DNA from: Pinus tabuliformis
Lineage: Eukaryota > Streptophyta > Pinopsida > Pinales > Pinaceae
Reading direction: 5' to 3'
DNA: 64,000 nucleotides
Assembly (NCBI GenBank): GCA_031772625.1
Contig: CM062814.1
Coordinates: forward strand, 368,537,781 to 368,601,780
Shown: positions 12,901-21,469 of the stretch, one piece after another
Layout: the number at the start of each line of letters is the position of its first letter
How positions within the stretch are numbered: the stretch's first letter is position 1
Program-made: the position numbers and the translations under genes
The notes under the pieces: generated by a model
What the model was told of the DNA's origin: nothing
The model's database searches: none
The model's input: the letters and a program-made list of their open reading frames with translations, nothing else

Positions 12901-13163
12901 TTGGTTGTAAGGGTTGTTTTTATAAATCTTAGCATGGGGAGAGATGTTCTTCTTAATGTAACAAGCTATACCCCAATGCCTCTATGGGAGGATCTCTTAT
13001 TCTAGGTAAACCATGTAAAGCCATCTATGTTAGAGACCTTAGATTCTTCGTGATCCCATGTTTCAAGAAGCAAAATAATATCAACATCATTCGAGATCCA
13101 ACTTAGCTTGGGGACTTTATTCCATGGAAAGCCTTGATAGTTCCAAGAAAGAATCCAGAGCAT
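9906..13163 (-). pseudogene. LINE ORF2: endonuclease and reverse transcriptase (multiple breaks)
   Basis: The likely start at 13161-13163 gives ILSWNYQG, the endonuclease opening. LLETWD follows, then DDFN (usually GDFN) near 12720 and SDHRPL near 12370. Reverse transcriptase fragments follow: ANGKAKDIEGY, LIIPIFKSGDTNNPSNYRTI, FVDFRKASD, GVKQGSP and an intact YADD at 11068-11079. Next comes NTDKTKIMI, with SYKYLGIDI after it. The last 139 codons (10325-9906) contain DENHFLLEFPTYNHIRSQF, a degraded C-terminal Cys/His-type region. The domains lie in several frames separated by stops, so the gene is dead. Identity as LINE ORF2 is firm; clade placement is open. Confidence 0.85.
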
Positions 13164-13396
13164 GTTAAATTGCTATTTATTACTATCTTTTTGGTTTCTA
13201 TCTCGAATAATGGCTTTTATATTTTTGATTATTGCCCATTTTCCTTCATTCGTAGCTTCCTTTACATTTTGAACCTCCATTCTCAATTCTGCTTGATCTT
13301 TTGGAATGATATCTTCATTTATAATATTCATGTTCTTTTTATACTTTAGATTTTACTAAGTATGTCATATTTATGGTCAGTAGAGCTCACCTTTAT

Positions 13397-13969
13397 TCAG
13401 AGCAACCTTCTTTTGTTCTTAGTTAGTTTTCCCAACCTTGTTGCTTCTGTGAGACATGTTTCAATTTGTAATATGTTATGTAATTTTGTCTTGACTATGG
13501 CTAAAGTATCCTCGTCTACCTCTTCTTTCAAACTGAAGATTATAAGGTTCAAGGCCCTTTTGTTACGCTCATGGTTTAATTCTATTAATTTTTTCATTTC
13601 ATCTTTAATTGGTTTGATATCTAATCTACATGCCACAGTGTTTAGTGTGAGGCAGCGATTAACTTTTTCTTCTAGCTCTTTAATCATGTCTTTCATTTTA
13701 AGACTCTCTAAAGTATCAACATCTACTTGCTGGAATGTTTGGTTCATATTTTGGTTTTGTTTTTCTATAAACTGCAACCTAGTCTCCATTGCCTCCATCT
13801 TATTCTCCAATAGTTTTATTTTATTTTCTATTTGTTTTTGGATCTTGTCTTCAAGAGATGTGAATTTATTTTCCAGCATCGCTGTTAACTCTATTTGTAG
13901 CTTGAATTCTTTTTCTTCTCTACGTTTCTCTAGAGACTCTATATACTTATAGAGATTTTGTAGAGTCAT
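13397..13969 (-). CDS. LINE ORF1-like coiled-coil protein
   Basis: A 190-codon open frame starts at 13969. The first 95 residues or so are strongly heptad-patterned and rich in Lys, Glu and Leu, predicting a coiled coil. The second half contains RALNLIIFSLKEE, resembling the start of the RNA-recognition-like domain in L1-type ORF1 proteins of animals, and ends soon after. Its position directly upstream of the endonuclease supports the ORF1 role of RNA binding and oligomerisation. The C-terminal domain looks truncated, so it may be a partial gene. Confidence 0.65.
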   Translation of the reverse strand: MTLQNLYKYIESLEKRREEKEFKLQIELTAMLENKFTSLEDKIQKQIENKIKLLENKMEAMETRLQFIEKQNQNMNQTFQQVDVDTLESLKMKDMIKELEEKVNRCLTLNTVACRLDIKPIKDEMKKLIELNHERNKRALNLIIFSLKEEVDEDTLAIVKTKLHNILQIETCLTEATRLGKLTKNKRRLL

Positions 13970-14104
13970 TGTGCTAGGTCTACCTTTGGTAACTGTGGTG
14001 AATTATTCATACTTGAAAATATATGAGCAGATATGTATTAGAAAAATATAAGGAATGTGTGCACCTGATATAAGTACGCCGGATCGCAGACGCACGTGCC
14101 CCAA

Positions 14105-14400
14105 ATTGTTTTTCTATTATCGTAGAGAGATCGTGAATTATTACTGCAGAGAGATCGTAAATTATGACTGCAAAGATCGTAAATTATTACCGCAGAGAGA
14201 TAGTAAATACATCACCCTAAATTATTATCGCAGAGATCGTAAATACATCACCTTAAATTATTACCTCAAAGAGATCGTAAATACATCACTTTAAATTATT
14301 ACCATAGAGATTGTAAATACATTACTCAAAATTATTACCGCAAAGAAATTGTAAATATGCCACCCTAAATTATTACCACATAGAGATTGTAAATATAAAA
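14105..14400. repeat. Minisatellite of about 36-38 bp units
   Basis: About eight degenerate units share GAGATCGTAAATAC, then ATCACC and TAAATTATTACCGCA. The first three units are shorter (23-27 bp) and lack the ATCACC segment. Divergence rises toward the right end. Confidence 0.8.
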
Positions 14401-15640
14401 TTATACATTTAATATTCATACCAAAATTTATAATATTTTAGAGAAGGTTTATCATTTTGTTTAATTTTTTTGGGAGTTTTTAGAAAAATCTACGTGAGCA
14501 TATGTGGCTTGTGGCTAATTATCAAGATTGAAAATTCATAATAAACCATATTGGTTGATTCTAAAAATTTCTATGATAGATTTACAAAAATTCAAAGCAA
14601 AACTTATAATATATTAAATAATAATAAAAGATCTAAAAATAAAATGACACTTCCAAAATGGAAATCTTCAATAAAAATATAAAATATGATTTTGAATTAA
14701 TATAAAATAATACTAAATTTAAACGAGGTGTATATATGTATGTATGACATCAAAATAGTTATAATAAAAAATGGTATATTTTCATAATATAATTAAAAAA
14801 ATATTAAACTATTATATTTGATATATAATAAGATTTCTATTTTTATTTTGTTTGGTGATTTCTATATTTTTATTTTATTGTGTGTTGACATGTAATTAAA
14901 TTATTTTTAATAGAATTAAAAAAAGTAAAGTTATTAAAAAGATGTATTATATTATATTTTGTAATATTAATCATAATTATGTGAAAGGATAATAGAATTT
15001 GAGATCTTGAGATTTTAATTGATTAATTTAAATATTTAAGTAATTTATATATTATACTATATAGGAAAGAAAATAAAATAAATATTTTTAATTTGATAGT
15101 AGATAGTCTAATTTATTTTTATTTTTAAATTTAAGACAATAGAATTTGAGATCTTAATTGATTAATTTAAATATTTAAGTAATCTATATCTTATATTATA
15201 TAGAAAAAAAATTAAAATAAATATTTTTAATTTGATGTTAGTTAATCTAATTTTTCTATATTTCAATTTAATAAAAAATATTAATAATTTATATAGATAT
15301 TAGTTTATGAAAAATATAAATATAAATTTATAATTTAAAATATTTTACATCATTTAAATAATAAAAAATTATAAACTTCACTAAAATTATATTTAAATTC
15401 AAAACTGCTAACATCCTTGATTATGTTGGTTACATATTTTTATTTTATATTAAACCATAAAGATTGCCATTACCAATTAATAATGTTAATATTTCACTTT
15501 AAATTCAAGACCGCATGCATCTTTGAGTTTGTAATTATGTTAATATTTCACTTTATATTCAAAGTTGGTTAGATATTTTTATTTTGTTTTAAACCACTTA
15601 GATTTCCATTACCAACTAATAGGGGAGGGTCACCATTACC
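14401..15640. other. AT-rich noncoding DNA with a 147-bp duplication
   Basis: Very AT-rich with no gene seen. A diverged tandem duplication starts at 14991 and again at 15138 (both AATAGAATTTGAGATCTT), extending to about 15285. Near 15420-15620 another diverged duplication carries GTTAATATTTCACTTTA twice. Confidence 0.7.
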
Positions 15641-15803
15641 TGTGCGCCCTCCCCGCCACGTCGCAAAACCACGTGTCAAAGAGCATGGAGCCGGTACGAC
15701 ACTTGTCCACCGTGGAGCTCCGCGTGTTGGGCATCATGTCATCCCATAAAACTTTCACTCCACGCCATTTCCGCCGTTTGTTTGGGGTCATTGCTGCGAT
15801 GTT
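15641..15803 (+). repeat. Left terminal inverted repeat
   Basis: Pairs with 19342-19491 in inverted orientation. It has an extra segment of about 12 bases (CGCAAAACCACG) near 15661 and scattered mismatches. Both copies end in the GTTTGTTTGGGGTCATTGCT region. Confidence 0.85.
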
Positions 15804-15877
15804 CCATTTTCCCTTTGTCTTTCTGCTCGGGGCCGGTTGTTGGGCGAAGCCCCCCGCCGAAGATGGCGCGGGACGGC
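15777..15877 (+). repeat. Internal inverted repeat, left arm
   Basis: Complementary to 16622-16720; both contain CTCGGGGCCGGTTGTTGGG or its complement. A third, partial copy lies at 16749-16793 in the same orientation as 16622-16720. The two main arms could form a stem of about 100 bp with a loop of about 745 bases. The arm overlaps the inner end of the left terminal repeat. Confidence 0.85.
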
Positions 15878-15883
15878 CCCAGA

Positions 15884-16016
15884 ACCTACGCGCTTCGTCC
15901 TATATTCATGTGCTGTTGCAAGCGTTTGTTCGATTGATAGGGTTTGTGGACCTGCGCGCTTCGTCTGGTATGCAGGTGTTGGTGCAAATGTTTGCTGGAG
16001 GTTTAGGGTTTGTGGT
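15884..16016 (+). repeat. Degenerate 66-bp tandem duplication
   Basis: Two units share ACCTRCGCGCTTCGTC, then GTGYTGKTGCAA and TAGGGTTTGTGG. Several single telo-box words (TTTAGGGTTT) lie here and downstream at 16003-16480. Such words are common in plant 5' leader and promoter sequence, so this part may derive from a host gene 5' region. Confidence 0.6.
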
Positions 16017-16621
16017 TGGAACATCGCTTCTGCTTTTCTTGTGGTTTTCCGCCTGGATTTCTTGGTCGTTTTGGACTGCCGGTAGTTTAGGGTTTCTCTG
16101 GTGGTGGTCTTATTCGGCGATTTTGTTGTTTGGGGAGGAGTCGGTTGCAGTTTTACTGAGCTCGAGGTAATTGCTTAATTTGTTGTTTTGTGTTGGTGTT
16201 TTTGGTGGTTTTCTGTTGTCTAATGGTTTTTTCTTCTTGTTGCAGGTGTGGAAAAGGTCATTGCAGGTGTGGAGAAGGTTTGGCGAGCTCCGGGGAAGGT
16301 CGGTGACCATCCATGTCCTGTATCCAGTAGGATTTTAATCCTACCAGCAATTTCTCCATGTTTTTCAACACAAACAACTCTATTTGGATATTTTGTAAAC
16401 TTTCTATGGCATTTTTTGAGGGTTTAGGGTTTTTGTGGATATTTTGATGTTGTTTTTTGTTGAGGGTTTAGGGTTTTTGTGGAAATTTCACTGTTTTCGC
16501 TGTTATTTTCGTCGTCTCGTGCCATCCTTGGAGATTAAGATGCCAATGGAATCACTTGGAATCGAACTTACTGCATTACCAACACCTCCCGTGTCGTGCC
16601 GTCCTGTCCCGTGCCCTTGGC

Positions 16622-16720
16622 CGTCCCGTGCCATCCTCGGTGGAGGGCTTCACCCAACAACCGGCCCCGAGCAGAAAGACAAAGGGAAAATGGAACATCG
16701 CAGCAATGACCCCAAACAAA
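16622..16720 (-). repeat. Internal inverted repeat, right arm
   Basis: Complement of 15777-15877, including CGAGCAGAAAGACAAAGGG and the GCAGCAATGACCCCAAACAA end. Confidence 0.85.
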
Positions 16721-16921
16721 CCCTCTCCTTGTTTTCGCTGTTATTTTCACCCCGTGCCATCCTCGGCGGAGGGCTTCGCCCAACAACCGGCCAGGACAAC
16801 AATTCCCTCTCCTCTTGGCCCGCAATTCCGCTCTCCTCTTGGCATCAAGGACAGAGCACAGGCTCTGTCTGTCAACAGATAAAATGTGTTCCAACTGTTG
16901 CAGTTTGTAGCCACCTCAATT

Positions 16922-17242
16922 GAAATTTTTGTGTCCTGTTTTTTGTGGGGTTGAGAAGAGATTTGGGTTTAGAACTGGCTTTTAAATATTAATCAAATTC
17001 TGCAGGTTGTCGTAACTAGACAAAGTTTCAGTCCTTTTATAGAAATTTTTGTGTCCTATTTTTTGTGGGGTTAAGAAGAGATTTGGGTTTAGAATTGGCT
17101 TTTAAATATTAATCAAATTCTGGAGGTTGTCGTAATTAGACAAAGTTTTAGTCCTTTTATAGAAATTTGTCTTGTTTTTTGTGGGGTTGAGAAGAGATTT
17201 GGGTTTAGAACTGGATTTTAAATATTAATCAAATTCTGTAGG
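16922..17242. repeat. 120-bp tandem repeat, about 2.7 copies
   Basis: Units start at 16922, 17042 and 17162. Each has TTTTTTGTGGGGTT, AGATTTGGGTTTAGAA and TTTTAAATATTAATCAAATT. The third unit is shortened. Low divergence implies recent amplification. Confidence 0.9.
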
Positions 17243-18222
17243 TGGCTTTTCTGGAACAATGCATCCATTACTTCTCTAAAATGGTGTTTAAGTAGACTCT
17301 CTGTCGCTGTTCTCAATTGACTTGTATAACGTTTCCCTTAGGCATCCCTTTTAAAAGTTGACCCTCTCATGGCATCCATCACCTGTCTTCACCTCGTCTG
17401 TGAAAGCTTTTGTCAGGAACTTCACTCTTTGTATTTGAAATGAAACCTCTCTCGCTATTTCATTGCTCACCTATCCAATAGTTTCATCTTGCAATTTTCT
17501 TAAATTCACTTTAAAAATAATTTTTGGGTTCCAACCACTCTGAATGACCGCAATCCACTTCTCTTTAAAGTCTGAGATCAATGGATATCATTATTAAGCC
17601 ATTGCACTTTTGTAGAAAGTCGTTAGATTGACTAATTTGAGTATATTTACAGTTAAGCAAATTTGGGGTTATTTTGGTTGGGCTGAAAATAACAAATTCT
17701 TTAATGGCCATATGTATGGGGCTGTATAAGTCTACCATTGCAGTTATTTAACTATGAGCATATATAGCTTCCCTGCATTTATATCTATGAACAAATTAGT
17801 TATCTGTTGTTAACCCTTAATTATCTAACAAAACTTACATGCCCTGAACCAATGAAAATCAGTGCACCAAATAGAATGAAAAATATACAATTGAAACATT
17901 CAATTTGTTTCAATTTACAAAGGCAAATTCTCCAACAGCTTTGAGTGGATTCTCAATTTACACAGTGCAGTTTTGATCTATAACACTTGATTTATTGGAC
18001 ATTCAATTTAGAAGACAAATTTCTCCAAACTGCTTTGAGTGGATTCTCATTTATACAACACTTTTCCATTAGTTTACATTTTGATAGTCCCCTGAATTTA
18101 ATACTATTGTTGCTAAATGTGGATTCTATCATCATAACTGAATAATTCGATCCCGAATTCTTTTTGGAAATCTAATTTGATGCGACCATAAAATAAATAA
18201 ACAAATAAGGAGTTCACACATT
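17243..18222. other. Noncoding interior of the DNA element
   Basis: No coding similarity recognised. A weak duplication of CAAATT(C)TCCAA then CTTTGAGTGGATTCTCA occurs near 17925 and 18018. Confidence 0.5.
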
Positions 18223-18745
18223 TTACAGTCGATTCCAAAACCGGTTACTCATGGTTCTGTGAAGCACGCCTTCAATGTTGAGATCGAAGGCATCCTTTGG
18301 AAAAATCTCACCATCATCTTTTTCTGTAGAATTCATGTAAAGAAAATTGGGTATAATCTTAATGATCTTTTCCTGCATTTTCCTAATTTTCTCCTCAGAA
18401 TAACTGCTCAATACGTCCTCGATTTTGAGGGTGTTTATGGAATTCACCAATCTCTCCTTTGCAATAATAACATAGTAGGTTTCTGGGTCTGAAGGAAGAT
18501 GCCATGTGTATTGCTCATACACAGAATCCCTTCTGAAAAATACGGGTATACACCCAGTTATCAACCCATGGAAAGTCGATCGCTGGGTCAGGGAATTCCC
18601 GGGCGCAGGCAGAAATTGGCCTTCAGCAATTCCTGCATCAGGGCCTCCGGCCTGTGACTGCACTGCATCTTAGTGCAATTCACCATCAGCCATTTCGAAG
18701 AATCCATGCATTGCTCAATAACGGCACGCCGGGTGACTTTTCTCA
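18223..18745 (-). pseudogene. GT47 (exostosin/MUR3-like) glycosyltransferase gene fragment
   Basis: GT47 enzymes such as the xyloglucan galactosyltransferases MUR3/KATAMARI1 are Golgi type II membrane proteins that add sugars to cell-wall polysaccharides. This fragment covers only the C-terminal end: FCLRP, then PGNSLTQRSTF, GLITGCIPVFF, YEQYTWHLPSD and a tail with KDAFDLNIEGVL. A frameshift near 18598-18605 separates the FCLRP part from the rest. The N-terminal anchor and most of the catalytic domain are absent, so it cannot encode an enzyme. Its place between terminal inverted repeats suggests capture by a DNA transposon. Family assignment is good; subfamily is uncertain. Confidence 0.8.
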
Positions 18746-18751
18746 AAAACT

Positions 18752-19312
18752 TATTATGAGATAAGACTGTCTGGTCATTTGATTTCTGTATTTAGCCTTT
18801 TTCCTATACCTTTGGCCATTATCTCTTGTCTATTGTTCATATCCAGTGTTGCCGCTTCTGCAATGTTTATTTCATTTATTGGTCTGTAATAGTATTCTGA
18901 ATTAGAAGATTGGTTTTCTCGTTCATCGAACAACAACAAATCATTCTGTAGCTTTGCTGGCATATTCCTCTTGTTAATGAGAAATTTTCTTATATACAGT
19001 TCTATATATACATGATTAAATGATGGGTTTTTTCCTACTCTACTTAATAATGAGTGCTCTCAAAAAATTATTATGAGATAAGACTGTCTGGTCATCGGAT
19101 TTCTGTATTTAGCCTTTTTCATATGCAACTTGATAATGAGTGCTCTCAATTTCTCAAGTGTCCCCTCAATGAATAAAATTATCAGTGGCTTTTTGACATT
19201 TAATAAAACTTATTATGAGGTAGATTGCCTCCTCATTTGAGACTGTTTGGTCATTTGATTTTTGTATTTAGCCATTTTCCTAAGCCTTTGGCCATTATCT
19301 CTTGTCCAGAGT
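18752..19312. repeat. Three subterminal repeats near the right end of the DNA element
   Basis: Copies at about 18752-18840, 19056-19122 and 19205-19312 share TTATTATGAGATAAGACTGT, CTGGTCAT, TTCTGTATTTAGCC and (first and third) TTTGGCCATTATCTCTTGTC. Repeated subterminal segments are common transposase-binding regions in hAT, CACTA and MULE elements. Confidence 0.75.
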
Positions 19313-19341
19313 TGGAATGGAATGTTATTATTGAATTCCCA

Positions 19342-19491
19342 AACATTGCAGCAATGACCCCAAACAAACGGAGGAAATGGCGTGGACACAGAATTTTATG
19401 TGATGACACGATGCCCAACACGTGGACCTCCACGGTGGACAGGTGTCATACCAGATCCATGCGCTTTGACACGTGGCGGGGAGGGCGCACA
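19342..19491 (-). repeat. Right terminal inverted repeat
   Basis: Inverted match to 15641-15803, ending in the complement of TGTGCGCCCTCCCC. Confidence 0.85.
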
Positions 19492-19602
19492 GAATAACTT
19501 ATAGAAATAGTTTTATCATAATTAATATTTTACAGAAAGACATATTCCATTGAAAATTTCTTATCAACACACAGTTAGGTTGCCACAAGAAATCACTACT
19601 AG

Positions 19603-19697
19603 GTTGTAAGCCAAAATGTTTCTTGTGACAAGAAAAAGATACAATCTAGTGTTGTAAGCCAAAATGTTTTTGTGACAAGAAAAAGATACAATCCATC
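19603..19697. repeat. 48-bp tandem duplication
   Basis: GTTGTAAGCCAAAATGTTT, then TGTGACAAGAAAAAGATACA occurs at 19603 and again at 19651. It lies in the 3' noncoding part of the pogo-type element. Confidence 0.85.
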
Positions 19698-19744
19698 CAA
19701 AATCCACATCATAATGTGGTTAGAACCAAAAACATATGACACCC

Positions 19745-20094
19745 TTATTCTTTATGGCCTTGAGAATCTTGAGTGCCAAAACTCCTCGAGTTACCTTCTT
19801 GAGCCAGGTAGGTTGGCCTACCAGTCAAGGGCTGATTAGGAAATGGTTGATTGCTGCGATATGATTGATTCCAATTTGCAACTTCCAACCATGGAGGTAC
19901 TGAGTACCCATACCTCACATTTGCAATACTGACCCCTGCATTAAGTGGAGGTGTGTAATGAGCATACAGAGAATTGACACCAACTCTGGTAGGAACAAGG
20001 CAAGTGGGTAAACCCTCATTTTGATAGTGTGGCACTTGAATGTTTATGACATCTTGGAATAATGGTGTATTATCTGCAATGGAGTCCAATGAGT
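19745..20094 (-). pseudogene. C-terminal end of the pogo/jerky-type transposase, separated by an insertion
   Basis: This minus-strand frame continues the transposase reading frame from the other side of the 5.06-kb LTR element. With the insert and one TGAGT copy ignored, the frame at 25157 runs directly into this one. The residues are polar and Tyr/Pro/Asn-rich (for example NVRYGYSVPPWLEVANW), with no known catalytic role, and stop at 19745. It is recognisable only through continuity with 25199-27514. The insertion must postdate the transposon. Confidence 0.65.
20090..20094 (+). repeat. Target-site duplication TGAGT, left
   Basis: TGAGT here matches 25152-25156 exactly, on both sides of the Gag-only LTR element. 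Confidence 0.9.
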
Positions 20095-21407
20095 TGTTGG
20101 CATTATGTTTCAAGTGTTGTCCTTGATGGCAACTCACTCAGAGGTTGGTACAGGTGCTCAGAGGTTGGTACAGGTGATGGCAACTTAATCAGAGGACACA
20201 GAGGACAGATCTCAGTACAGCAGGACAAGAAAGAGATATACGCAGGTTCAGCAAGGAGAATCAGCGTGTACACGCAGGTTGGCTTCAGTAAAAGCGCGTA
20301 CATGTGAAAAGTACCTTTGGTCCGTGGCAGTGAGACCTTGGAAGTTGTGCCTATGGTTTTGGACCATAATGTCTCGACGGACGTGTTGATCCCTAGTTTC
20401 AAGGTTGATGGTATTGTGTTTCTATGGTTTTGGCTCTTGGTATTGAACAAGGCCTAAGGCTATATAAGGAGAAGATCACTAGGCAAAGAGATATGCATTG
20501 TGTGTCTGACGCAGTGAGAGGATCTGGTATTGCTGGTTATTTGTTCGGGACGTTTGGCAAGGGTCGGATCTGACAGCGAAGGCATAAGAATCTATTTCTA
20601 GATCTGCACGCGGGTTGCCTTTGGTGAAAGCGCGTATACACGCGGTTTTGGTACAGTGAAGTAGCGTATGCATGATAAGGTTTGATATTTCAGGTTGCTG
20701 CTGATTCTGGTGGTTGTTGCAGAGTTCTGGACTCTGGTTTGGGTTCTGTGTTCTTGATGACAGGGTTTCAGTGATTCGGTATTGGGTTGTTTAATGAATT
20801 ATGATGCAAGTATAAGTTGATGATTGTATTGCGGTAATGTTTGTTTTGTACTCTTGGATCTAGTCTGAAAATTGATGAAACGTGGTCCCTGAAGGTTGTA
20901 GGGTCAGCACCTACGTACTAGTAAATGGATCAGCTAGTACAAGAGCTGAGGGGGTTGTAGCTCCCTTCCAGAAGTAGTTGGAAAACGAGAGAGGGTTGTA
21001 GCCCTCTGCAGGTTGTAGCCTGCATACTGGTAAAGGACTGCACCAGTACATTGTAAAAGAAGTTTCTCATTAAAGAAGAAAGAGACGAATTGCAGCAGGT
21101 GGTTTTCACCCACATTGGGTTTCCACCTTATATCATGGTGTTCATGTGTGTGGCTCTTGTGTGATGTTCTGTTCTGTTATACTGCACCTGTTTACTGTTA
21201 ATATGCTTAATAATGTTCTGATGCATTTACTGAAGATTAACCTAACTGAATTATAAGATTTCTGGATATACGCGAGTTTCATTAGACACAGTAGCGTGTA
21301 CACGCGAGTTCACTTAACGGAAGTAGCGTATATGTTTATGATCATTGAAAAAGTTTTATTGATCTGATAACACTGATTCACCCCCCCTCTCAGTATTATT
21401 TCCAACA
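20095..21407 (+). repeat. 5' LTR of the Gag-only element
   Basis: Begins TGTTGGCATTATG, ends TATTATTTCCAACA, and is collinear with 23838-25151. It contains a TATA box and several palindromic GCGTRTAYACGC-type motifs, for example perfect GCGTGTACACGC at 20264-20275 and 21294-21305. Confidence 0.95.
20459..20468 (+). promoter_or_regulatory. Probable TATA box of the 5' LTR
   Basis: GCTATATAAGG lies 365 bp into the LTR and is conserved in the other LTR near 24202. It is the best core-promoter candidate and would put transcription start near 20490. Confidence 0.6.
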
Positions 21408-21408
21408 A

Positions 21409-21424
21409 TTGGTATCGGAGCAGG
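21409..21424 (+). promoter_or_regulatory. Primer-binding site (initiator Met tRNA)
   Basis: TTGGTATCGGAGCAGG starts one base after the LTR. It matches the usual copia primer site TGGTATCAGAGC with one change. Confidence 0.85.
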
Positions 21425-21469
21425 TCCTTCAGAGGAAGCTTGATCGCTTGAAGGAAAAGATCCATTAGA

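Larger units (their letters stand above)
9839..13990 (-). mobile_element. Second LINE, not of the usual plant L1 type (decayed)
   Basis: On the minus strand it runs from a coiled-coil ORF1 at 13969 through endonuclease and reverse transcriptase to a Cys/His-rich C-terminus at 9906. It ends in a short ATC/ATT-rich microsatellite near 9839-9855 rather than a poly(A) tail. ORF1 lacks the DUF4283 and zinc-knuckle layout of the LINE at 938-8355, and no RNase H is seen. These traits resemble LINE clades described mainly in animals, algae and protists (CR1/L2/Dualen-like), but the clade cannot be fixed by eye. Boundaries are approximate and no target-site duplication was identified. Confidence 0.75.
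15641..19491. mobile_element. DNA element with long terminal inverted repeats and captured gene fragment
   Basis: The ends are inverted copies: TGTGCGCCCTCCCCGCCACG at 15641 matches the complement of the right end at 19491, and similarity continues for about 150-160 bp. Inside are inverted and tandem repeats and a minus-strand fragment of a GT47 glycosyltransferase gene, but no transposase. This fits a nonautonomous gene-capturing DNA transposon of Pack-TIR or Pack-MULE type. No clear target-site duplication was found (flanks CACCATTACC and GAATAACTTA), so the superfamily is undetermined. A terminal stem (GGGGAGGG at 15622, CCCTCCCC at 15647) suggests the true left end could lie slightly further out. 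Confidence 0.75.

Noticed and set aside
14105..14400. Possible CRISPR-like array
   Set aside because: The units are contiguous and degenerate with no unique spacers, and the genome is eukaryotic.
15565..16170. 201-codon plus-strand frame with many Trp, Phe and Leu residues
   Set aside because: It starts in AT-rich flank and crosses the terminal inverted repeat and tandem duplications of the DNA element. The composition looks like translated T- and G-rich noncoding DNA, and no domain is recognisable.
16003..16480. TTTAGGGTTT words as an interstitial telomere array
   Set aside because: They occur as four or five isolated single copies with unrelated spacing, not in tandem. Plant 5' leaders commonly contain such telo-boxes.
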